A DNA stretch of 64,000 nucleotides from NCBI RefSeq assembly GCF_006352065.1, contig NZ_CP040915.1, positions 2,480,001 through 2,544,000 on the forward strand, given 5' to 3'. The first letter of the stretch is position 1. The number at the start of each line of letters is the position of its first letter. The translations under genes and the position numbers were made by a program. The notes below the pieces were generated by a model, which did not search any database, had not been told where the DNA came from, and worked only from the letters and a program-made list of their open reading frames with translations. Source of the stretch: Georgenia yuyongxinii (GTDB lineage: Bacteria > Actinomycetota > Actinomycetes > Actinomycetales > Actinomycetaceae). This document shows, one piece after another, positions 8,114 through 15,604 of the stretch.

Positions 8114-10557
8114 CGGATCACCTTCACGTGCTCGGAGTTGGCGCCTGCGAGGAGGTCGAGGACCACCTCGGAGGGGATGTGGGAGTCGATGACGATGCCG
8201 GTGTCGCCCAGGGCGTTCTGCACCGCCGCACCGAGGGTGTGCTGCGGGGCACCGCCGCCCTCCCCCATGCCCTTCGCGCCGGTGGGCGTGAACGGCGAGG
8301 GGCTGACGACGTTGTCGTAGCGCAGGATCGGCATGTCGTAGGCGGTCGCGGCGTGGTAGTCGTAGAAGTTCGCGCCGAGGAGCTGGCCGTCCGGGGTGTA
8401 GTGCATGTTCTCGAACAGCGCGGCGGACAGGCCGTGCGCGGTGGCTCCCTGTACCTGGCCCTCGACCAGCATGGGGTTGATGGGGTTGCCGCAGTCGTCG
8501 ACCATGGCATAGCGCAGCACCGTGATCTGCCCCGTCTCCTCGTCGATCTCGACGACGGCGGCGTGGACCTGCGTGGAGTAGGTCAGGGTCAGGTTGCCCT
8601 TCTTGGTCTCCAGGTCCGGGACGTTGAACGGGGCGTTGTACACGCCCCGGCCCACCAGGGTCACGGTCTCGGCGAGCTCGCGAGGCAGCTCTGCGGGCGA
8701 CATGTGCACCAGCCAGCCGATGGCCTGGATCGGCATCTGCCGGTCCGGGTCGCCGACGACCTTGACCATGCCGTCCTCGAGCACGAGCTCGCTGGGCTCG
8801 GCGCCCAGCTGGGAGCCGGCCACGAGCTTGATCTCGCGGATGAGCTTGTTGGTCGCGTCGATGAGGGCGCCGATGCCGGTCACGACGAACTGGGAGGCGT
8901 AGGAGCCGGAGAAGCCGGTCTGGGTCCCGAGCAGCGAGTCGCCGCCGCGGTGGGTGATGAGGTCGTCCGGCCGCAGGCCGAGCATGTCCGCGACCACCTG
9001 CGCCATCGTCGTCTCGTGCCCCTGGCCGTAGGCGACGCCGCCGGTGACCACGTAGACCGAGCCGTCCGAACCCATCCGGACCAGGCCGGCCTCGGTGTTG
9101 CCGCTCATCCCGGAGTTGGGGTTGATGTAACGGGACTGGCCGAAGTTGTTGGTGCCGGAGTCCAGCGTCGAGCCGATGCCGATGCCGATGCGCTTGCCGG
9201 TGCCGACGGCGGCGGCCTGCAGCTCCTTCGCGTCCTCGTAGTCGATGAGCGCGAGCACCTTGCGCAGGCTCTCGGGCAGGTCGCCGGAGTCGTACACGCA
9301 CTCGTTGACCGTGGTGTAGGGGTACTGGTCGGGCTGGATGTAGTTCTTCAGCCGGAACTCCACCGGGTCGAACCCGAGCTTGGTGGCGGCGATGTCGAAG
9401 AGCCGCTCCATGGCCCACAGGTGCTGCATGCGGGAGTAGCCGCGCACCGGGAGGGTCGGGCCCTTGTTGGTGTAGACGGACTTCCAGTTCACGCGCAGGT
9501 GCTTGATCTGGTAGCAGGCGTTGGCCACCTGCGACCAGATCGGGGCGCCCAGGGGCTCGTAGCGGGTGTAGGCGCCGTGGTCGTCCAGGGCGTCGTAGGT
9601 CACGCCGAGGACGGTGCCGTCGTTCTGCACCGCCATCTTGATGTTGGTGAACGTGCGCTCGTTGGAGTGCCCGCCCTCCATGTGGGCCTCGGACCGCGTC
9701 TGGGTCCAGCGCACGGGACGGCGGAACTTTCGGGCCATCAGCGCCAGGGCCACCATCGGGATGAACATGCCGACCTTGACACCGAACGAGCCGCCGATGT
9801 CCTTGCTGAGCAAGCGGATCTTCTCCACGGGGTGGCGCAGGGCCTTGGCGACCATCAGCAGCGTCAGCTGCGGCTGGGCGCAGCCGCTCTGGATGGTGAA
9901 GGCGTCCATGCCGGCGTCGTAGTCGACCGAGACCACGAAGGTCTCCAGCGGCGTCGGGGAGAAGCGGTGGAAGTGCAGCTCGTCGACCTCGATGACGTGG
10001 TCCGCGTTCTGCAGCGCGAAGTCGATGTCGCCGAAGTCGAAGTCGCCCTGCCAGGAGATGTTCTCGCCGATGCCTGCGTGGAGCACCGGTGCGTCGTCCG
10101 CGATGGCCGCACGGGCCTCGACGACCGCGGGCAGCTGCTCGTACTCGACGACGACGGCGGCCGCGGCGTCGCGGGCGGCCTCACGGGAGTCGGCGGCGAC
10201 GGCGACGACCGGCTCACCGACGTAGCGGACCTTGCCGCCGCTGGCCAGGGGTCGGTCCACCTCGGCCGCGCCGGGCCCGGCCTGGTACTCGATGAACGGG
10301 TCGCTGAGCTCTTCGACGTCCTCGGGCGTCAGCGTGCCGACGAATCCCTTGACCTTGGCGGCCCCGGAGACGTCGATCTTCGTGATGCGGGCGTGGGCGA
10401 ACGGGGAGCGGACGAACTGCACGTAGGCGAGGCGGAAGGTGGGCGTGTCGTCGGCGAACTCGCCCTCGGCCCGCAGCAGGCGGTCGTCCTCGCGGCGCAG
10501 GATCGCCTGGCCCTCGTACTTCTGCTTCGCGGTCGCGCGCGTGGAGGTGATGGTCAT
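8110..10557 (-). CDS. Molybdenum hydroxylase large subunit (xanthine/CO dehydrogenase family)
   Basis: An 815-residue molybdopterin-cytosine-dinucleotide-binding subunit. Visible landmarks are DIGGSFGVKVG (about residue 270), AYGQGHETTMAQV (about residue 530) and the GMGEGGGAP motif near the C-terminus, whose Glu is the general base that activates water in this family. These enzymes hydroxylate N-heteroaromatics, purines or aldehydes using water as the oxygen source. The loop that carries AYRCSFR in form I CO dehydrogenase reads TLPVRGYSRMQHLWAME here, so it is not a form I CO dehydrogenase. The ATG at 10557 overlaps the small subunit stop. The gene order M-S-L-G is that of cox operons, but no CoxDEF-type accessory genes are in the window. 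Confidence 0.9.
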   Translation of the reverse strand: MTITSTRATAKQKYEGQAILRREDDRLLRAEGEFADDTPTFRLAYVQFVRSPFAHARITKIDVSGAAKVKGFVGTLTPEDVEELSDPFIEYQAGPGAAEVDRPLASGGKVRYVGEPVVAVAADSREAARDAAAAVVVEYEQLPAVVEARAAIADDAPVLHAGIGENISWQGDFDFGDIDFALQNADHVIEVDELHFHRFSPTPLETFVVSVDYDAGMDAFTIQSGCAQPQLTLLMVAKALRHPVEKIRLLSKDIGGSFGVKVGMFIPMVALALMARKFRRPVRWTQTRSEAHMEGGHSNERTFTNIKMAVQNDGTVLGVTYDALDDHGAYTRYEPLGAPIWSQVANACYQIKHLRVNWKSVYTNKGPTLPVRGYSRMQHLWAMERLFDIAATKLGFDPVEFRLKNYIQPDQYPYTTVNECVYDSGDLPESLRKVLALIDYEDAKELQAAAVGTGKRIGIGIGSTLDSGTNNFGQSRYINPNSGMSGNTEAGLVRMGSDGSVYVVTGGVAYGQGHETTMAQVVADMLGLRPDDLITHRGGDSLLGTQTGFSGSYASQFVVTGIGALIDATNKLIREIKLVAGSQLGAEPSELVLEDGMVKVVGDPDRQMPIQAIGWLVHMSPAELPRELAETVTLVGRGVYNAPFNVPDLETKKGNLTLTYSTQVHAAVVEIDEETGQITVLRYAMVDDCGNPINPMLVEGQVQGATAHGLSAALFENMHYTPDGQLLGANFYDYHAATAYDMPILRYDNVVSPSPFTPTGAKGMGEGGGAPQHTLGAAVQNALGDTGIVIDSHIPSEVVLDLLAGANSEHVKVIR

Positions 10558-11108
10558 GCCTGCGCCCCTGTCGTCTCGGTGTGGCGGCCGTGCGGCAGCG
10601 GGGCGTCGGCCCCGCCGGCGGCGCAGACGGCGTTGACGATGTTCTCGTAGCCGGTGCAGCGGCAGATGTTGCCCTTCAGAGCGCGGCGCACCGACTCGTT
10701 GCTGACCTCTTCGCCCGACTCGAGGAAGTCGGTGGCGGTCATCAGCATCCCGGAGGTGCAGTAACCGCACTGGAGGGCGTGGTGCTCCTTGAACTTCTGC
10801 TGCAGGTCGTTGAGCGTGCCGTCCTCGGCGGCGAGGGACGCGGCGGTGTCCACCTCGGAGCCGTCGGCCTGGACGGCCAGGATCATGCACGACTTCGCCA
10901 GCTTGCCGTCCCACTTGACGGTGCAGGCGCCGCAGTTGCCGGTGTCGCAGCCGATCTTGGGACCACGGCGGTCGAGGTCGTCGCGCAGCCAGTGCACGAG
11001 CAGCTTGCGCGAGGACACGACGCCCTCGTGCTCCTCGCCGTCGACCGTGACGGTGATGGGATGGAGGTCGGGACCTGCGAGCAGGTCCGTGGTGGTCTGC
11101 TGGCTCAT
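10554..11108 (-). CDS. Molybdenum hydroxylase small (2Fe-2S) subunit
   Basis: A 184-residue CoxS/XdhC-type iron-sulfur subunit. The plant-ferredoxin-like cluster is bound by IGCDTGNCGACTVKWDGK, with a further Cys in KSCM. The second cluster is bound by LQCGYCTSGM and NICRCTGYENIV. It moves electrons from the Mo site of the large subunit to the FAD of the medium subunit. The N-terminus has about 15 extra residues before the ferredoxin fold, and the C-terminus carries a roughly 15-residue tail after the last Cys pair. It starts at ATG 11108, overlapping the stop of the medium subunit gene by 4 bp. Confidence 0.92.
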   Translation of the reverse strand: MSQQTTTDLLAGPDLHPITVTVDGEEHEGVVSSRKLLVHWLRDDLDRRGPKIGCDTGNCGACTVKWDGKLAKSCMILAVQADGSEVDTAASLAAEDGTLNDLQQKFKEHHALQCGYCTSGMLMTATDFLESGEEVSNESVRRALKGNICRCTGYENIVNAVCAAGGADAPLPHGRHTETTGAQA

Positions 11109-11971
11109 GCCTGCTCCTTCTCGATGACGTCGACGAGGGCGCGGCGCAGCTGCACCTTGGCCATCGCGCGCCGGTACTGGGCGCTGCCGTGGGTGTCGGA
11201 GATGGTCTCGAACGGCTCGGTGTCGAACGCGGCGAGGGCCGCCGTGATCGTCTCCTTGGCGAGGGGGCGCCCGGCGATCGCGGCCTCGACCGCCGTGAGG
11301 CGCACCGGCGAACCGGGGACGGTGCCGAGGTAGACGCGCGGCTCGGTCAAGGACTCACCGTCGACGGCGGCGCGCACCACCACCCGGGCCAGCGCCCAGG
11401 AGTCGCGGGCCAGCTGCATGTGCCGGTGGACGAGCCGGGTGCCCGCGGGCAACGCCGGCACGTGGACGGCCGTGAGGAGGCCGCCGCCGGTCACCGCCGT
11501 GGCGAGCGCCCCGCGGAAGAACTGCTCCGCCGGGAGGGTGTCGGCGCCGTCCGCGGTGATGACCTCGAAGGAGGCACCGAGCGCGGACAGCAGCGGCGGG
11601 AAGTTGTTGGTTGGGTCGTTCAGCGAGACGTTGCCGCCGATGGTGCCGCGGTTGCGCACCTGCCGGTCGACGAGGCCGGCCGCCATCTCGGCGACCGAGG
11701 GGACGACCTCGCGCACGACCGCGTCCCTGGCCAGCTCGGCATAGGTGGTGGCGGCGCCAATCCGCACCCCGTCCCCCGCCCGTTCGACGCCCCGCAGTTC
11801 TTCCAGCGCATGGACGTCCACGAGCGCGGTGGGCGAGACGAGGTCGAGCTTGAGGGCGTTGATGAGGGTCTGGCCGCCAGCCAGCACCGCGGCGCCGGGC
11901 ACCTCGCGGAGGAGGTCGGTGGCGTGGCTGACGCTGTGTGGCCGGAGATACCGGAAGGGCGGAAGAATCAT
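11105..11971 (-). CDS. Molybdenum hydroxylase medium (FAD) subunit
   Basis: A 288-residue CoxM-type FAD-binding subunit with the FAD motifs AGGQTLINALK (about residues 33-43) and the NRGTIGGNVSLNDP segment (about 105-118), followed by the CO-dehydrogenase flavoprotein C-terminal domain (TEPRVYLGTVPGSPVRL). The start MILPPFRYL at 11971 is preferred to an upstream in-frame codon because homologs begin at this point and AGGAAGG lies ahead. It is the first gene of the ten-gene operon; the palindrome-containing promoter lies about 80 bp upstream. Confidence 0.9.
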   Translation of the reverse strand: MILPPFRYLRPHSVSHATDLLREVPGAAVLAGGQTLINALKLDLVSPTALVDVHALEELRGVERAGDGVRIGAATTYAELARDAVVREVVPSVAEMAAGLVDRQVRNRGTIGGNVSLNDPTNNFPPLLSALGASFEVITADGADTLPAEQFFRGALATAVTGGGLLTAVHVPALPAGTRLVHRHMQLARDSWALARVVVRAAVDGESLTEPRVYLGTVPGSPVRLTAVEAAIAGRPLAKETITAALAAFDTEPFETISDTHGSAQYRRAMAKVQLRRALVDVIEKEQA

Positions 11972-12036
11972 GGAGGAACCTTCCTCGAGTACCCCGCGAG
12001 GGGACTCGAACGTCGTCGTCGACTCGAATGACCGGA

Positions 12037-12065
12037 ACCTTCCCGTATTTGTGATCACATGTCAA
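12037..12065 (-). promoter_or_regulatory. Promoter and operator of the ten-gene Mo-hydroxylase operon
   Basis: On the minus strand a perfect TTGACA (rc of 12060-12065) is directly followed by the perfect palindrome TGTGATCACA (12050-12059). A 17-bp spacer would place the -10 at 12037-12042 (GAAGGT), which is weak. The palindrome occupies the spacer, so a bound repressor would exclude RNA polymerase. Confidence 0.7.
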
Positions 12066-12208
12066 GAGGATCAGATACGGGAGTGTCCGGGGGCTTAGCG
12101 GCGGGAAGATTCGCTAGCAGGCGGCCGTGCCGTGCCGGCGAGACACCCCGTCGCGGTGAGCGTCCCCTGCCCGTGTCTACCGTGCGATCGATGGTCACGT
12201 AGTGAGAA

Positions 12209-12218
12209 CGTGATCACA
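12209..12218 (+). promoter_or_regulatory. Island operator (CGTGATCACA) upstream of the first GntR gene
   Basis: CGTGATCACA, one mismatch from the island palindrome, lies 77 bp before the ATG at 12295, with TAAACT (12227-12232) as a possible -10 downstream. This suggests autoregulation of the GntR gene. No strong -35 is seen. Confidence 0.55.
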
Positions 12219-12294
12219 GCCGCATGTAAACTCACCGCATCCCGGTCCCCCGGGCCCCGACGTCGTCGCCAGCCGCCCGGGAGTCGGCGCACTC

Positions 12295-12993
12295 ATGACC
12301 TCCACGAACCACGATCTCTTCGAGCTCTCGCCCGAGAACGGCTCCGGGCTGCACCGGACGATGGCCGACCGCGTGACCGTTGAGATCCACCGGCTGATCA
12401 TCATGGGCGACATCGAACCTGGCTCCGCGCTGCCCATCCGGGACCTCGCGGACCGGTTCGGCACAAGTGCGATGCCGGTCCGCGAGGCACTGCGCCGGCT
12501 GGGCGCGCTCGGTCTGGTGGAGATCGCGCCGCACCGCGGGGCGCGCGTCGCCGAGGTCTCGATCGAGGACCTCGAGGATACCTACAGGGTCCGCCTCCTG
12601 CTGGAGCCGCTGGCGGTCTCCTACGCCGCCGCGGCGGTGGACGAGGAACACCTCGAGCGCGCCGCCACGGCTCTGGAGCAGCACAACGCGGCCATGGACG
12701 CCGGCGACCTCGACCGCGCCCGGACGGCGCACACCGAGTTTCACTTCCTCCTCTACCAGGGGGCCGGCTCCCGGTGGCTGCAGCGGGCGATCGAGCCGGT
12801 GTGGCAGAACAGCGACCGCTACCGGTTCGCGGCCCCGGGTGGCGAGAAGGACCGCAGCCGCGCCGAGCACACCGAGATCCTCGAGGCGTGCCGGGCACAC
12901 GACCCGGCCGCGGCCGAGGCCGCGATGCGCCGGCACCTCGAAGGGGCTCTCGGCCGCATTCGCAAGGCCATGCTCGACCACCACACGGCCTGA
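12295..12993 (+). CDS. GntR family regulator, FCD (FadR/VanR) subfamily (copy 1)
   Basis: A 232-residue regulator. The winged-helix GntR domain (about residues 20-90) includes LADRFGTSAMPVREALRRLGALGLVE, the standard recognition helix pattern. The FCD ligand domain (about 95-225) has His residues in TEFHFLLY, AEHTEIL and RRHLEGAL, the positions of the metal/acid-binding triad. It is divergent from the Mo operon and next to a paralog that shares a distinctive ELSP...RV N-terminus and the AIEPVWQNS(D/E)RYRF segment. Together with the repeated palindrome at island promoters, it is the leading candidate for the local repressor. FCD regulators usually release DNA upon binding a carboxylic-acid ligand. 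Confidence 0.9.
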   Translation: MTSTNHDLFELSPENGSGLHRTMADRVTVEIHRLIIMGDIEPGSALPIRDLADRFGTSAMPVREALRRLGALGLVEIAPHRGARVAEVSIEDLEDTYRVRLLLEPLAVSYAAAAVDEEHLERAATALEQHNAAMDAGDLDRARTAHTEFHFLLYQGAGSRWLQRAIEPVWQNSDRYRFAAPGGEKDRSRAEHTEILEACRAHDPAAAEAAMRRHLEGALGRIRKAMLDHHTA

Positions 12994-13052
12994 GTCACCG
13001 AGCTTTCGTGTCCGGGGACGCCGTCCCGAGTTCGTCGCTGCGCGCGTAGCAC

Positions 13053-13068
13053 TTGACATGTGATCACA
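13053..13068 (+). promoter_or_regulatory. Promoter -35 and operator of the second GntR gene
   Basis: TTGACA at 13053-13058 is directly followed by the perfect palindrome TGTGATCACA at 13059-13068, extended by one matching base on each side. This is the same -35/operator fusion seen at four or five other island promoters. The -10 is not obvious. Confidence 0.7.
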
Positions 13069-13182
13069 TTCTCCGCAGTCTTTGTGCTCCAGCCGCCCGG
13101 CGCGGACAGGGGGCGACGTCGCTCCTGCGCACCGATTTGTCCTGATTTTGCGGGCGGGCAACCAGCGACCGTGGGGAAACCC

Positions 13183-13866
13183 GTGACCATTGGCTACGAG
13201 CTCTCGCCCGACCGTGTCGCGGGCATGCACGACACGCTCTCCGACCGCGTGACCGCGGAGCTCCATCGGCTCATCCTCATCGGCGAGCTCCCGGCCGGCT
13301 CACCGCTGCCGATCCAGTCGTTGGCCGAGAGGTTCTCGACGAGCGCGATGCCGGTGCGCGAGGCCCTGCGGCGGCTCGCCTCGCTCGGCCTCGTCGACAT
13401 CGCGGCGCACCGAGGCGCCCGGGTCCGCGACCTGACCGTGGCGGATCTGGAGGACACGTACCGGATGAGGCTGACTCTGGAGCCACTGGCCGTCTCGCTG
13501 GCTGCCGAGCGCAGCGAGGAGTCCGTGGCTCAGCTGGCGGAGGATGCGCTCGACCGGCATGAGCAGCACCTGGGTGCCGGCGCCCTCGAGGACGCCCGCC
13601 GCGCGCACACCGACTTCCACTTCAGCCTCTACCGTGGCTCCGGCTCGCGCTGGCTGGTGCGCGCGATCGAGCCGGTCTGGCAGAACAGTGAGCGCTACCG
13701 TTTCAGCGCCCACCGCGGTGACTCCGACCCCCACCGCAGCCACGCCGAGCACATGCACATTCTGAAGGCCTATCGCGCCTCTGACGCTGTAGCCGCCGAG
13801 CTGGCCATGCGCGAGCACCTCCAGGGCGCGATGACGCGCATGCAGGCGGCGATCTCGCAGAACTGA
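13183..13866 (+). CDS. GntR family regulator, FCD subfamily (copy 2)
   Basis: A 227-residue paralog of the regulator at 12295, alike over its whole length: LAERFSTSAMPVREALRRLASLGLVDIAAHRGARV in the HTH and HTDFHFSLY, HAEHMHILKAY and REHLQGAM in the FCD domain. I place the start at GTG 13183 because GGGGA lies 5 nt upstream and the resulting VTIGYELSP matches the ELSP stretch of copy 1; ATG 13225 and GTG 13171 are alternatives. Two tandem paralogs facing the same palindrome family suggest either redundancy, different ligands or heterodimers. It has its own palindrome-containing promoter, so feedback control is likely. Confidence 0.88.
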   Translation: MTIGYELSPDRVAGMHDTLSDRVTAELHRLILIGELPAGSPLPIQSLAERFSTSAMPVREALRRLASLGLVDIAAHRGARVRDLTVADLEDTYRMRLTLEPLAVSLAAERSEESVAQLAEDALDRHEQHLGAGALEDARRAHTDFHFSLYRGSGSRWLVRAIEPVWQNSERYRFSAHRGDSDPHRSHAEHMHILKAYRASDAVAAELAMREHLQGAMTRMQAAISQN

Positions 13867-13906
13867 CCCGGCAGCCGCCGGCGCCACGCCTAGGCACGTC
13901 TCACGG

Positions 13907-13948
13907 GTCGCGCACGGCCGACTGTCTGTCGCGCACGGCCGACTGTCT
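13907..13948. repeat. 21-bp tandem repeat, two perfect copies
   Basis: The unit beginning GTCGCGCACGGCCGACTGTC is present twice without mismatch, between the convergent ends of the second GntR gene and the MFS gene. No hairpin of terminator strength is visible in it. Confidence 0.8.
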
Positions 13949-13985
13949 GGGGCACGGCTGGGTTGCCGCCGGGCGCCGCCACCCT

Positions 13986-15275
13986 TCAGGTGCCGCCGCC
14001 GCCGACATACCGTGACCGGCCGGCGAAGAGGCCCAGCACCAGCTGCCCGGACGCCACCCCGACGACGAACACCAGCGCCGGCGTCCACGATCCGCTCGAC
14101 TCACGGATCGCTGCCATGACCAGTGGCCCGGCCGCGGCCATCAGGTAGCCCACCGTGTGCGCCATCGCCGACAGGCCCGGCACGTCGGCCGCCGTCCGGC
14201 TCCTCAGGACGATGAGCGACAGGGCGAGCGGGAAGGTCCCCCCTTGGCCGATGCCGAGGAGCACGGCCCAGAGCCAGGGCGCCGCAGCGGGGGCGAGGGC
14301 GAGCCCCAACAGACCCGCCAGGATGAACAGGACCATGCCGGCCGCCGAGACCTGCTGGTTGCGTGCCCGGGAGCTCAGAACAGGGACCAGGAGCCCGGAC
14401 GCCGCACCGACAAGGATGGAGGTCGAGAGCAACAGACCCGACTCCGTGGCCGTCATGCCGGACTCGCGTGCGATGGTCGGGAGCCAGGCCACCATGCAGT
14501 AGAAGCCGACCGACTGCGTGCCCAGGTAGGTCGCGACCTGCCAGGCCAGAGGCTGCCGCCACAGCTGCCGAGCGGTGGCGGTACCCAGGTCCGCCCTCGA
14601 GCGGCTCGTGCCGCGCGGTGCCCAGAGCGCGAGGGCGGCGGCGGCGAGCAGGCCCCAGGAGGCGAGTGCCCAGCGCCAGCCACCCAGCCACTCGGAGACG
14701 GGCACGGTGATCCCCGCCGCCAGGGTGGCCCCCAGTGCGAGCGTGACGGAGTAGGCGCCCATCATCGGCATGGTGCGTCGGGGCAGGTCCCGGCGGATCA
14801 GCGCCGGCACGAGGACGTTCGCGACGGCGATGGCCCCTGCCGCGACACCTGTGCCGAGCAGGAGGAGGGCGATGCCACCCCAAGGCCGCACCGTCAGAGT
14901 GAGCGCGACGACGACCAGGACCGCGAGGATCGTGCGCTCGAGGCCGAACCTCCTGGCGAGCCGAGGGGCGAGCGGGGCGCCCAGGGCGAAGAACAGCAGC
15001 GGCGCCGTCGACAGCACTCCCGCCTGAGTGACGCTGATGCCCAGACCGAGATCGTCGCTGCGGATCTCCGGCAGGAGCGGCCCGACGCTGGTCAGCGCCG
15101 GACGGAGGTTCACCGCGACCGCGAGGAGACTGACCACGAAAAGAGCCGCGCCCGCGCTGCCGACACGCCGCTTGTCCGGGTCGCCGCCCGTGACGCTGTC
15201 ACCAGCCGGTTCACCAACGACCGGGTCTGTCGCTGCCGGCTGACGGCGAACGACGTCCTCGGCAGGACTGGTCAT
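13986..15275 (-). CDS. MFS transporter, CynX/NimT-like
   Basis: A 429-residue, 12-TM major facilitator. The first helix signature NLRPALTSVGPLLPEIRSD is the hallmark of the CynX/NimT branch (cyanate, 2-nitroimidazole and other small polar aromatics). Charged loops LARRFGLERTI and RRDLPRRTMPMMGAYS follow the expected inter-helix positions. It starts at 15275 after a hydrophilic 40-residue N-terminus. The promoter contains the island palindrome, so it probably imports the pathway substrate or exports an intermediate (inference). Confidence 0.82.
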   Translation of the reverse strand: MTSPAEDVVRRQPAATDPVVGEPAGDSVTGGDPDKRRVGSAGAALFVVSLLAVAVNLRPALTSVGPLLPEIRSDDLGLGISVTQAGVLSTAPLLFFALGAPLAPRLARRFGLERTILAVLVVVALTLTVRPWGGIALLLLGTGVAAGAIAVANVLVPALIRRDLPRRTMPMMGAYSVTLALGATLAAGITVPVSEWLGGWRWALASWGLLAAAALALWAPRGTSRSRADLGTATARQLWRQPLAWQVATYLGTQSVGFYCMVAWLPTIARESGMTATESGLLLSTSILVGAASGLLVPVLSSRARNQQVSAAGMVLFILAGLLGLALAPAAAPWLWAVLLGIGQGGTFPLALSLIVLRSRTAADVPGLSAMAHTVGYLMAAAGPLVMAAIRESSGSWTPALVFVVGVASGQLVLGLFAGRSRYVGGGGT

Positions 15276-15330
15276 GGCCTGTGGACCCTTCCCGTGACGT
15301 TCTTCCCGTGACGTTCACAGGCCCGTCGAA

Positions 15331-15359
15331 TTCTTCAGCCCATGTGATCACATGTCAAC
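15331..15359 (-). promoter_or_regulatory. Promoter and operator of the MFS gene
   Basis: On the minus strand, TTGACA (rc of 15354-15359) is followed directly by perfect TGTGATCACA (15344-15353). With 17-bp spacing the -10 is AAGAAT (rc of 15331-15336). This is among the best complete examples of the island promoter layout. The rest of 15276-15604 holds the AraC-type box below and nothing coding. Confidence 0.75.
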
Positions 15360-15410
15360 GCGGTCCTCCCCCCGGGCGCCTTCTCGGCCTATCGGGCTCC
15401 GACTGGGTGC

Positions 15411-15470
15411 GCGCGTTATGGATCGAAGTGCGCGCGCAGCGGATAGACGACGGCCTCACCGGGGTCACAG
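15411..15470 (+). promoter_or_regulatory. Probable AraC-type activator box upstream of LLM copy 2
   Basis: The stretch contains GCGCGTTATGGATCG, CGCGCAGCGGATAG (15433-15446) and a further CACCGGGGTC. The same elements recur in the same order and spacing upstream of the SDR gene at 18037 (17926-17986). The two stretches align over nearly 60 bp. The AraC gene at 16866-17837 lies between the two targets, which suggests that it is the activator of both (inference). Confidence 0.5.
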
Positions 15471-15604
15471 ACTCGAACGGCGACGCCTGATGTGGACGGC
15501 GCACCCGCCGCCAGATCCGCGCCACTACCAGCACCCCGCAGGCAGCCCGCCACCCGGGGGTGACGATCACCCACGCACACCACGTTGAACCAATGGAGGT
15601 TCTG

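Noticed and set aside
8110-10557. CO dehydrogenase (CoxL) proper
   Set aside because: The form I active-site loop AYRCSFR is absent, and no CoxDEF maturation genes are present; it is only a family relative.
12050-12059. CRP/GlxR-type sites as an explanation of the TGTGATCACA motif
   Set aside because: CRP-family sites have TGTGA-N6-TCACA; here the half-sites are fused without the six-base spacer and cluster in one island with two GntR genes.
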